Source of the DNA: Deltaproteobacteria bacterium
GTDB lineage: Bacteria; Desulfobacterota; Desulfobulbia; Desulfobulbales; Desulfurivibrionaceae
DNA length: 41,742 nucleotides
Reading direction: 5' to 3'
NCBI GenBank assembly: GCA_021822005.1
Contig: JAJZSH010000003.1
Span: 1-41,742, forward strand
The translations under genes were made by a program, and so were the position numbers. The notes under the pieces were generated by a model. It was not told the DNA's origin and made no database searches. It saw only the letters and a list, made by a program, of their open reading frames with translations. Below, piece after piece: positions 18,670 through 25,373 of the stretch. Each line of letters begins with the position of its first letter. Position 1 is the first letter of the stretch.

Positions 18670-19188
18670 ATGATTGAACACGACTTGAAATACTGCCCCA
18701 AGTGCCGGGACGAGTACCGGCAGGAAATGGAAACCTGTGCAACCTGCGCTCTGCCTCTTGTCCTGGGTGCGGACTTGGCGGCAATGGAAAAAAATAAAGG
18801 CGGTTCTCGCCAAAACCGGAAAGGGGTCTTGACCCCGGATGACCAGCTGGTCGTCATCTTCCAGGCTCCCCTGGCCGACCTCAAGCACCTCAAGGATCTG
18901 CTTGAGGGGGAACAGATCGGCGCCATGATCAGCAAGGAAGCTGGGGGATGCGCCAGTGGCGGCTGCGCCCCCAAGTTTCAGCTCCAGGTCCGGCAGGAAG
19001 AGGTGCGGGACGCCTTGCAGGTGCTTGCCCAAGAGCATCGCCGGGCAACCGCTCTGGCTGAACACGACGCTACCCACGCCGAAGCGGTTTTTAACCCGGA
19101 GGCCGAGGAGGCAGTATGTCCGGCCTGCGGCTTTGCCTTTGCCACCACCACCACGACCTGTCCGGACTGCGGCCTGTGTTTCGGCTGA
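18670..19188 (+). CDS. Zinc-ribbon protein with a DUF2007-like middle region
   Basis: Cytoplasmic 172-residue protein of unknown function. The N-terminus has a zinc ribbon YCPKC...CATC (Cys 9, 12, 23, 26). The middle, DQLVVIFQAPLADLKHLKDLLEGEQIGAMISKE, resembles the small DUF2007 (putative signal-transducing) fold. A second ribbon, CPAC...CPDC, ends the protein. I start at ATG 18670 because the first ribbon follows at once; the frame is open to 18619 without a better site. It stands alone after hslU. Binding of metal is a safe inference, function is not. Confidence 0.75.
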   Translation: MIEHDLKYCPKCRDEYRQEMETCATCALPLVLGADLAAMEKNKGGSRQNRKGVLTPDDQLVVIFQAPLADLKHLKDLLEGEQIGAMISKEAGGCASGGCAPKFQLQVRQEEVRDALQVLAQEHRRATALAEHDATHAEAVFNPEAEEAVCPACGFAFATTTTTCPDCGLCFG

Positions 19189-19371
19189 ACCGAATGGGCT
19201 TTTTTCGGCTTGCAGGGCGGGTGAAGGTGGGATGAACCTGTATCATCTTCTTGACAAGATCGGGAAGATGGATGAAGAATTGATTTCGGTTTGGGTAAAT
19301 AAAGGTGCGGTGAAGGGTGGCAAGAGATCAGGCCGATGATTCGTAGCGAAGGAATAGCGGGAATTTAGATG

Positions 19372-19698
19372 ATGAACGAAGCTGATACATGTCGAATTCT
19401 GGTTACTCCGTCCCTCCTCCAAGCGGGTTGAGGAAATCCAATCTGGCGAATTGCCGAACAGCATTACTTCACCGACGGCCAGATCGTCCTTGTCGGCGAT
19501 GGTCATAAAAGGCAGAAGGGAAAGAAGGTCGACTACCTGCTTCGTTATGAGAAATCTTCTCCCATCGCTGTGTTTGTGACAACGACAGAGAAGTTTGGAG
19601 CTGGCGTTGAACCCCAGCTGGCCGAAGATTACGCCAAGATACTCGGACTATCCTTTGCTTACTCAGCCAACGGTCACGCCATCGAGGGACCAAAATGA
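19372..19698 (+). pseudogene. Broken N-terminus of a type I restriction subunit (HsdR-like)
   Basis: The frame reads MNEADTCRILVTPSLLQAG, then a TGA (19429-19431), then IAEQHYFTDGQIVLVG, VDYLLRYEKSSPIAVF and YAKILGLSFAYSANGHAIEG before a TGA at 19696. This is the opening of EcoEI-like HsdR proteins (NEADTCR...FTDGRI...ADYLLRY...YA..LG.KFAYSTNG). Only about 108 residues remain of a protein of 700 or more, with an internal stop, and the usual catalytic Glu-x-Lys after IAV reads TTTEKF. It is a remnant; no hsdM or hsdS is nearby. Confidence 0.7.
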
Positions 19699-19872
19699 AA
19701 CCAATCAACGAAGACGAAGCGGAAATTCTGATCGAAGAACACCTCCGTTCCCGTGGCTGGGACGTTACGGATTTTACCGTCAGCCGCAAGCGCTGGCGTG
19801 ACCACTTCGATGGGGAAGAAATCGACCGCGTTTTTCTGTTATGAGGGCAAACCACCGGCCATCCTCGAACTA
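19695..19872 (+). pseudogene. Second HsdR-like N-terminal fragment, frameshifted
   Basis: It starts with an ATGA overlap on the previous fragment. It reads MKPINEDEAEILIEEHLRSR then GWDVTDFTVSRKRWRDHFDG and EEIDRVFLL, followed by TGA at 19842. In the +1 frame the sequence continues FCYEGKPPAILELN, so a one-base change in the T5 run at 19831-19835 would restore YEGKPPAILE, the expected nuclease strand. After that it collapses into the hairpin at 19871. It resembles a different HsdR or related restriction-helicase N-terminus from the fragment before it. Confidence 0.6.
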
Positions 19873-20784
19873 AACAACCACCGGCTTTAGCCGGTGGTTG
19901 TTTAGTCTTTCTATGCTTGACCCAGCCAGAACAATCCGCACCTTTTCCACCATGTGATCCGGAAAATAGCTTTCTTTTGCCTTGCGCAGGCCGGGAATAC
20001 CGAGATCCTGTTCCCGGTTGACATAGGCAAACCCGGCAAGGTTGTCTCGGGCAAACCATTGATTGACCACCTGGGCCAACCCCTGAAACTGGGGCATGGC
20101 CTTCTCGAAATGGCAGACCGCGGTTGAGGGATTGAGCGCTTCGCCCACGGTGAACGCCTCGATGTTCCCCTCAATCCGGATGGCGCATCCGGTCAGGGGG
20201 AATTCTCCGTAGTGCCGCAAGGTTTCTTCTATCGCCTGATATTCCCCGCACAATCCCGGCTCGGTCCTGCAATCCCTGGCGGCGCACCAGCGTTCCTGCA
20301 TGGCCAGACATTCGGGAACCGTTTCCGGAGTGATCATCTCGTACTGGCAATCGTACGCGGCCAGGCACTGGTTGATGTGGTTTCGTTTCCGGGTGAAATG
20401 TCTGCCGGCTAGGGTGGCGAGGCCTTCCCTGCGGTAGACATAATCGGCATTGTCCCGATCCTCGACCGCCGTTGCCCCGGGCGGCAAGGTTACTCCTGCG
20501 AGTCTTTCTCTTGGGAAGCGATCCGCTCCCGAAATTCTGCTGCCATATTCTTTGAAGACCTCGGTCAGCGCGACCGGGCCGACGGGATTTCCCAGAAGAA
20601 CCAGACCCATTTTCGTCTCGGCAAAAAGGAGGAGCGAGTCTTTGAACTCCTCTGTCCAGATCGGCCGCGTGTGCCGCCAGGCATAGAGATTCGTGAAGGT
20701 CAGTTCCGAAATCTCGGGAGGAAACCGCCGGAGATATTCCGTAACGGACAGCCTGTCATCGAGGGTAAGCGGGCGCAGGGTCAT
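19870..20784 (-). CDS. DUF2156 domain protein (GNAT-like lipid/peptide aminoacyltransferase fold)
   Basis: 304-residue protein of the DUF2156 family, related to the C-terminal catalytic domain of phosphatidylglycerol lysyltransferases (two GNAT-like folds). Typical segments are FPPEISELTFTNLYAWRHT near residue 22, HFTRKRNHINQCLA near 125, CAIRIEGNIEAFTVGEALN near 215 and YVNREQDLGIPGLRKAKESY near 265. The substrate is unknown and no membrane domain is present. I start at ATG 20784, where homology begins; the frame stays open to 21123 across a repeat region. The last ten residues come from a REP-like hairpin, so the native C-terminus was probably altered. Transcribed alone, against the HsdR fragments. 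Confidence 0.8.
   Translation of the reverse strand: MTLRPLTLDDRLSVTEYLRRFPPEISELTFTNLYAWRHTRPIWTEEFKDSLLLFAETKMGLVLLGNPVGPVALTEVFKEYGSRISGADRFPRERLAGVTLPPGATAVEDRDNADYVYRREGLATLAGRHFTRKRNHINQCLAAYDCQYEMITPETVPECLAMQERWCAARDCRTEPGLCGEYQAIEETLRHYGEFPLTGCAIRIEGNIEAFTVGEALNPSTAVCHFEKAMPQFQGLAQVVNQWFARDNLAGFAYVNREQDLGIPGLRKAKESYFPDHMVEKVRIVLAGSSIERLNNHRLKPVVV
19871..19904. repeat. REP-like hairpin at the end of the DUF2156 gene
   Basis: A perfect 16-bp inverted repeat, TAAACAACCACCGGCT and AGCCGGTGGTTGTTTA, with a 2-base loop. Motifs of the form AACCACCGGCT-AGCCGGTGGTT are familiar as dispersed hairpins in bacterial genomes, some linked to Y1 (REP-type) transposases; that link is inference here. 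The leftward gene ends inside it, its last residues NNHRLKPVVV being repeat-encoded. Confidence 0.75.
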
Positions 20785-21137
20785 GGGATTCCTGTGAAGG
20801 TATGGGATAGAATCAGTATAAAGGCGCAGCCGGATTCCTGCAAATGATTCCCTTGCCAAAGGCGCGTTGCTTTTCTTGCAAATGCGGAGAAATCCGTATA
20901 GATTGTGCCTCTTGTGAAAAATAGAAAAACACCCTTCGACAGGGCTCTCCTGAGCAACGTCGAAGAGCTCAGGGCGAACGGTAGCCATCTTGAAGTCATT
21001 ATAGTTTCTTCCGTTCATGCTGAGCCCTGTCGAAGCACAATAAAGCATTTTGCAAGAGTCCCAATCGTCTGGTTTGTTGCTGACCGGCGTACGATAAGAG
21101 AATTTTGAGGATTTTCCTCCCAAGAAAAGGTGAACAG
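20785..21137. other. Intergenic region with inverted CTTCGACAGG repeats
   Basis: 353 bases between the divergent DUF2156 and ispH genes. No gene is supported. CTTCGACAGGGCTC (20934-20947) and its exact inverse GAGCCCTGTCGAAG (21022-21035) are 74 bases apart. Between them CTGAGC, GTCGAAG and GAGCTCAGGGCGAACGG partly repeat the same words, and CCGTTCATGCTGAGC follows at 21011. This family of repeats is common in Deltaproteobacteria-type genomes. The ispH ribosome-binding site (AAAAGG) is at 21125-21130. Confidence 0.6.
20934..21035. repeat. Inverted 14-mer pair CTTCGACAGGGCTC / GAGCCCTGTCGAAG
   Basis: Perfect 14-base inverted repeats flanking 74 bases that contain partial further copies (GAGCTCAGGGCGAACGG). 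A related fragment CCTGTCGAAGGACGAA lies at about 5372. A hairpin or a pair of facing repeat units is the simplest reading. Confidence 0.7.
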
Positions 21138-21986
21138 ATGGAAGTGGTGCTTGCCAAGAACGCAGGCTTTTGCATGGGGGTGCGGAGGGCGGTTGATACC
21201 ACCCTCGGCATGGTCCAGAAGGGAGAGGCCACCATTGCCACCTTTGGCCCTCTGATCCACAATCCGCAGGTTCTGAAACTGCTTGAGGAGCAGGGGGTGA
21301 GGATTCTCAGCGAGATTCCGGCCCAGGCCACCGGGGCCATTATCATCCGGGCCCACGGCATCCCCCCTGACGAGAAAAAGAAGCTTGAAGCCACCGGTGC
21401 TCGGGTCGAGGATGCCACCTGTCCCCGGGTTCTCAAGGTGCAGGCCATTATTGCCAGATACAAAAAAGAGGGCTACTCCACGGTGATCATCGGCGACCGT
21501 GACCATGCCGAGGTGGAAGGTCTCATGGGCTATGCCGGCAATACCGGGCAGGTGGTGAACAGCGAGCCGGATGTCGCGGCCCTGCGGCTTGACGGGCCTT
21601 ACATCATCGTCAGCCAGACCACCCAGGACGAGCGCCTTTTTGAAAGGCTCAAGGAAGCGATCCTGCAAAAATATCCCCAAGGCGAGGTGTTCAACACCAT
21701 CTGCGATTCCACCCATAAACGGCAGGAGGAGGTCCGCCAGCTCTGCCAGGAGGTGGAGGCGTTGGTGGTGGTGGGCGGCAAGACCAGCGCCAACACCAAG
21801 CGGCTGGGCGAGATTGCCGAAAGCCTGGGCTGTCCGGTGTTCATGGTGGAGTCGGAAACGGATCTTGATTCTCAGGCCCTGGGGCGCTATGGCCGGGTAG
21901 GGGTAACGGCCGGGGCTTCAACCCCGAACTGGGTGATCAGCCGGATTGTGGAAGTGCTGGAGAATATAACGGCGAAGACGCCTTGA
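21138..21986 (+). CDS. ispH: 4-hydroxy-3-methylbut-2-enyl diphosphate reductase
   Basis: Iron-sulphur enzyme of the last MEP-pathway step, giving IPP and DMAPP. The 282-residue protein has the three cluster cysteines in family context: NAGFCMGVRRAVDTTL (Cys about 12), EDATCPRVLKVQ (about 97) and FNTICDSTHKRQEE (about 193). The substrate-binding sites GPLIHNPQV, RAHGIPP, VSQTTQ and VVGGKTSANTKRL are also intact. ATG 21138 follows AAAAGG by 7 bases and begins the homology; 11 more codons upstream are open but poor. ftsY follows after 12 bases, so these genes are probably one transcript. It complements dxs and ispA on the other side of the window. Confidence 0.96.
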   Translation: MEVVLAKNAGFCMGVRRAVDTTLGMVQKGEATIATFGPLIHNPQVLKLLEEQGVRILSEIPAQATGAIIIRAHGIPPDEKKKLEATGARVEDATCPRVLKVQAIIARYKKEGYSTVIIGDRDHAEVEGLMGYAGNTGQVVNSEPDVAALRLDGPYIIVSQTTQDERLFERLKEAILQKYPQGEVFNTICDSTHKRQEEVRQLCQEVEALVVVGGKTSANTKRLGEIAESLGCPVFMVESETDLDSQALGRYGRVGVTAGASTPNWVISRIVEVLENITAKTP

Positions 21987-21998
21987 GAGGGATGAAGA

Positions 21999-23051
21999 AT
22001 GCTGAGCTGGTTTAAGAAGAAACTCGGAGGCGCGCAGGATCTCCAGCCGGAGCAGGGCGCGGGATCAGAGACAACTGCGCCTGTCACGGCGGAGGCCCCG
22101 GGGCAGCAACAGGAGAATGGGGCCAGGTTTTTTCTGCGACTCAAGGACGGATTGTCCCGAACGCGAAAAACCTTTGTCCGCCAGATTGACGCGCTTTTTC
22201 TCGGCAAGAAGAAGATTGACGCCGAGCTGCTTGAGGATCTTGAAGAGATTCTGATCATGGCGGATATCGGCGCCGCCACCACCCAGGAACTTCTTGAAAA
22301 AACCCGGGAGCAGGTCCGGCGCAACGCCTTGGGCGACGCCCTGGCGCTCAAAAAAGCACTGAAAGAGATGATCCTTGGCTATCTGCTCAATGCGAACCGG
22401 CCCGCGGAGCGCGTGCTGCCGAGGCAGAGCCCCTTTGTCATCATGGTGCTGGGGGTCAACGGGGTGGGCAAGACAACGACCATCGGCAAGCTGGCGTACA
22501 AGTTCACCCAGGCAGGTCAGAAGGTTCTGCTGGTGGCCGCCGATACCTTTCGGGCCGCGGCCAGCGAACAGCTGCAGATCTGGGGCAAGCGGGTCGGGGT
22601 GGAGGTTGTGGCCCAGCAGGCCGGGGCAGACCCATCCTCCGTGGTGTACGATGCCCTTGACTATGCCAGGCCGCGCAATTTTGATGTGGTGCTGGTTGAC
22701 ACGGCAGGCCGGTTGCACACCAAGGTCAACCTGATGGAAGAGCTGAAAAAGATCAAGCGGGTCATGGATAAAAAGATTCCCGGCGCGCCCCATGAAATCC
22801 TGCTGGTGCTCGATGCCACCACCGGCCAGAATGCCATTTCCCAGGCGCGCCTGTTCAACGAGGCCGTGGATGTTACCGGCCTGGCCCTGACCAAGCTTGA
22901 CGGGACAGCCAAGGGGGGGATTGTGATCAACATCTGCCACGAGTTCAATATTCCCATTCGTTTCATCGGGATCGGGGAACAGATGGAGGATCTGCGTGAT
23001 TTTGAGCCAAACGAGTTTGTGGAGGCCCTGTTTGCCGAGGGTGAGGCATGA
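21999..23051 (+). CDS. ftsY: Signal recognition particle receptor FtsY
   Basis: SRP receptor GTPase that docks ribosome-SRP complexes at the inner membrane. The 350-residue protein has a short charged N-terminus, an N domain of helices (about 45-135) and the G domain: [19 protein letters not shown] (P-loop, about 152), [52 protein letters not shown] (G4) and [14 protein letters not shown] at the end. GAGAGGGA precedes the start. It overlaps the next gene by 4 bases (ATGA at 23048-23051), suggesting coupled translation. Confidence 0.97.
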   Translation: MLSWFKKKLGGAQDLQPEQGAGSETTAPVTAEAPGQQQENGARFFLRLKDGLSRTRKTFVRQIDALFLGKKKIDAELLEDLEEILIMADIGAATTQELLEKTREQVRRNALGDALALKKALKEMILGYLLNANRPAERVLPRQSPFVIMVLGVNGVGKTTTIGKLAYKFTQAGQKVLLVAADTFRAAASEQLQIWGKRVGVEVVAQQAGADPSSVVYDALDYARPRNFDVVLVDTAGRLHTKVNLMEELKKIKRVMDKKIPGAPHEILLVLDATTGQNAISQARLFNEAVDVTGLALTKLDGTAKGGIVINICHEFNIPIRFIGIGEQMEDLRDFEPNEFVEALFAEGEA

Positions 23052-23882
23052 TTGTGTATCGTCGGCATAAGCCGCCGGGCTGTGGCGGGTTTTTACTGGT
23101 TGTTGCCTTGCTCCTGTTCGCCCTGGGCGGCGCCCCTCTTATCCTTGATGTTCTGGGGTTTCTTTTTTTTTACAGGAGTAATTCTTGTTCTCATGGTCTT
23201 TGTCGGGATCTGGGGTTTTTCCCAGTATATCCGGCGGATGGCGAGCCGCTACGAGCAATCCCAGACCGAAAGCCACAACCAGTTTGTCTTTCTGCTGGTC
23301 AATATCCTGATCCGCATTGCCCAGGCGGACGGGGTTGTCACCAAGGCCGAGCTTGGCCCCATCGAGAATTTTTTCCGCGTCCATCTCCGCTACAACCAGA
23401 GCCAGATGTACTGGGTGCGTGACCTGATCCAGGATGCCCTTGCCTCCCAGGCCTCCCTCGAAGCCATGCTTGCCGAGTTCAAGGGCCATTTCGCCTATGA
23501 ACCCCGGCTGATCCTGCTGGAGCTCATCTATCAGGTGCTTTACACCAATGCCCAGGTCTCCCCCCAGGAACTGGCCATGGTGCAGACCATTGCCGATTTT
23601 CTCGGCATTGCCGCCCATGACCATCACGCCATCCGGAGCAAATATGTCAGCGGCAGCCGTGGTCGGGCCTTCTCCGGCCAGGGGAGGAGTGAGGCCCAGT
23701 ACTATGAAATCCTCGGGCTGGCGCCGGGGGCGTCATTGGCGGAAATAAAGAGCGCTTACCGGAAACTGAGCATGCAGTATCACCCGGACAAGGTGGCGCA
23801 CCTGGGCGAGGAGTTTCGGCACGTGGCAGAGGAGAAGATGAAGGAGCTGAATCAGGCCTATCAGCACCTAAAAAAGATGTAA
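23048..23882 (+). CDS. TerB/DnaJ (DjlA-like) membrane-anchored co-chaperone with apparent frameshift
   Basis: DjlA-like protein: an N-terminal membrane segment, a TerB-like helical domain ([20 protein letters not shown]) and a C-terminal J-domain ([20 protein letters not shown]...[12 protein letters not shown]) with the HPD motif that stimulates DnaK. Two frames are needed. The ATG at 23048, overlapping the ftsY stop, reads [20 protein letters not shown] then [20 protein letters not shown]. After a run of nine T (23163-23171) the fitting sequence [16 protein letters not shown] and all later domains lie in the other frame. One T fewer joins them into a protein of about 277 residues. This may be a sequencing error, slippage or a real mutation. 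If not corrected, TTG 23052 or ATG 23193 could start a shorter product. Confidence 0.75.
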
Positions 23883-24023
23883 ACGCTCAGCAGCACCGCA
23901 TCTGCTTCGCAGTCTCGCTGTGCTCGCTCAGCTGTCATCGGCCTGCTCATGTGCAATAGCACACTTTGCAGGCCTCTTTCGCGCATCTACGGCAGCAGCG
24001 AAGCGGCGCTGCTGAACGTTTAC
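23879..24023. repeat. Long stem-loop element after the DnaJ gene
   Basis: The outer arms 23879-23899 and 24003-24023 pair over 21 positions with two mismatches (GTAAACGCTCAGCAGC against GCTGCTGAACGTTTAC). Nested inside is a hairpin GGCCTGC/GCAGGCC (23940-23946, 23968-23974) topped by TGTGC-AATA-GCACA. The left arm includes the stop codon of the DnaJ gene. No protein is encoded. It looks like a structured repeat unit or a large terminator; no T-run follows. Confidence 0.65.
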
Positions 24024-24085
24024 GTTTCAGTGATCGAGCGTTTCTGTGAATGATTATAAAAAAAACGGCCTGAGCAGGGTGGGGC

Positions 24086-25168
24086 ATGAATATCCTTGTC
24101 CTTGAGCCCTATTACGGCGGATCGCATAAGGCGTTTCTTGCCGGCCTGACTCAGCATCTCCCCTATTCCTTTGACCTGCTGACCCTGCCCGCCCACAGTT
24201 GGAAGTGGCGGATGCGTCTTGCGGCCCCGCATTTCGCCGGGGTTCTTGCTGGCGATCCGCATTACGCAGGCAAGGATTTTGATCGTATTCTCTGTTCCTC
24301 CTTGGTCGATGTCGCCGCCCTGTGCGGTCTTTTGCCGCCAAACTTGCGTGGTATCCCTCTCCTTACCTATTTCCACGAAAACCAGTTTGCTTATCCGGTG
24401 CAGGTGTCTGAGGCGCGGGATGTGCATTTTGGCCTGACCAACCTCACCACGGCCTTGGCCTCGGACGGGCTTGCCTTTAACTCACAATATAATCTGGATT
24501 CTTTCCTGGCGGGCTGCCGGGAGCTTCTGGCAAAGATGCCGGACATGTCTTTGGCGGGATACGAGGAGGCGGTCCGCGCCAGGGCGACCATCCTCCATCC
24601 GGCCCTGGATTTCAGCGGGATTGACTCCTGTCCGGATGAGAAGCAGGAAGGCAGAGCGCCGGTTCTTGTCTGGAACCACCGCTGGGAGCACGATAAGAAC
24701 CCGGAATTGTTCTTCAGCACCCTGTACGGGCTTAAGGAGCAAGGGGTTCCCTTTGGCCTGATCGTGCTGGGCGAATCCTTTAAGAATCAGCCCCCTGTTT
24801 TTGCCCAGGCAGCGCAGAGGCTTGCCGGGCGGATTGTCCATTTCGGCTATGCGGAAGATCGTCAGGAATATTGCAGATTGCTCTGCCAGGGGGATATTGT
24901 CGTTTCCACCGCCAGGCACGAGTTTTACGGCATGGCGGTTCTTGAGGCGGTCCGCGCAGGCTGCCGCCCTCTGGTGCCGGATCGCCTGTCGTACCGGGAG
25001 CTTTTTTCCCCAGCCTTCCGCTACCAGGATGCCGACTTTGCCCGGGAACTGATGGCGGCCATGGAGGCGGGAAGGCTCGCGACGCATGAGGCGCACGCCC
25101 TGACCAGCCGGTTTTCCTGGCCGGAGTTGACCAGCGGCTACCAACAATGGTTTGAAGCGTTAGGTTAA
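24086..25168 (+). CDS. tRNA-queuosine alpha-mannosyltransferase-like glycosyltransferase (DUF3524)
   Basis: 360-residue GT4-type glycosyltransferase with an N-terminal DUF3524 domain: ILVLEPYYGGSHKAFLAGL, then PAHSWKWRMRLAAPHFA and YFHENQFAYPV. Animal members of this family (GTDC1/QTMAN) mannosylate queuosine in tRNA-Asp. The C-terminal half has the GT4 donor site, with VWNHRWEHDKNPELFF near 192, HFGYAEDRQEYCRLL near 252 and STARHEFYGMAVLEAVRAGC near 274. The E-x7-E pattern (EFYGMAVLE) is intact. ATG 24086 follows a weak GGTGGGGC site. The role in queuosine modification is inferred from the family; no queuosine gene lies nearby. The stop overlaps the next gene on the other strand by 3 bases. 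Confidence 0.82.
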   Translation: MNILVLEPYYGGSHKAFLAGLTQHLPYSFDLLTLPAHSWKWRMRLAAPHFAGVLAGDPHYAGKDFDRILCSSLVDVAALCGLLPPNLRGIPLLTYFHENQFAYPVQVSEARDVHFGLTNLTTALASDGLAFNSQYNLDSFLAGCRELLAKMPDMSLAGYEEAVRARATILHPALDFSGIDSCPDEKQEGRAPVLVWNHRWEHDKNPELFFSTLYGLKEQGVPFGLIVLGESFKNQPPVFAQAAQRLAGRIVHFGYAEDRQEYCRLLCQGDIVVSTARHEFYGMAVLEAVRAGCRPLVPDRLSYRELFSPAFRYQDADFARELMAAMEAGRLATHEAHALTSRFSWPELTSGYQQWFEALG

Positions 25169-25359
25169 CAGGGGGCGGATTCGCCAAAGTTTTTTGTGAG
25201 AAATTCACATTCGGCAGGGGAGAGATCAAAGCGGATCTCCGCTTCCCGGATTACTATATCCCGTTTTTTTTGCGGACTGTTGAGCAACTCTTCGCTCATC
25301 CAGCGGATCGCCTTTTTCACTTTGTCACTGCCGGTTGGCAGCCTGCGGTCACAGCCCAT
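25165..25359 (-). CDS. Small conserved-looking hypothetical protein (64 aa)
   Basis: A 64-residue charged protein with no recognised domain; the sequence suggests two or three helices (VKKAIRWMSEELLN, KKRDIVIREAEIRFDLSPAE). It is believed to be real because a strong ribosome-binding site (GGAGGGAG on the minus strand, 4-5 bases from ATG 25359) lies in the 14-base gap after glgB, so it would be the second gene of a glgB transcript. DLSPAECEFL near the end looks like a small folded helical motif. It converges with the mannosyltransferase gene, their stops overlapping by 3 bases. Function unknown. Confidence 0.68.
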   Translation of the reverse strand: MGCDRRLPTGSDKVKKAIRWMSEELLNSPQKKRDIVIREAEIRFDLSPAECEFLTKNFGESAPC

Positions 25360-25373
25360 CTTCTCCCTCCTTT

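Noticed and set aside
19232-19339. 35-codon frame MNLYHLLDKIGKMDEELISV... before the HsdR fragments
   Set aside because: It has a fair ribosome-binding site but no recognisable feature and lies among decayed genes; too weak to call.
23879-24023. Integron attC-like site
   Set aside because: Long imperfect palindrome with AAC/GTT-like words, but no integrase, no cassette array and no convincing R/L box pattern.
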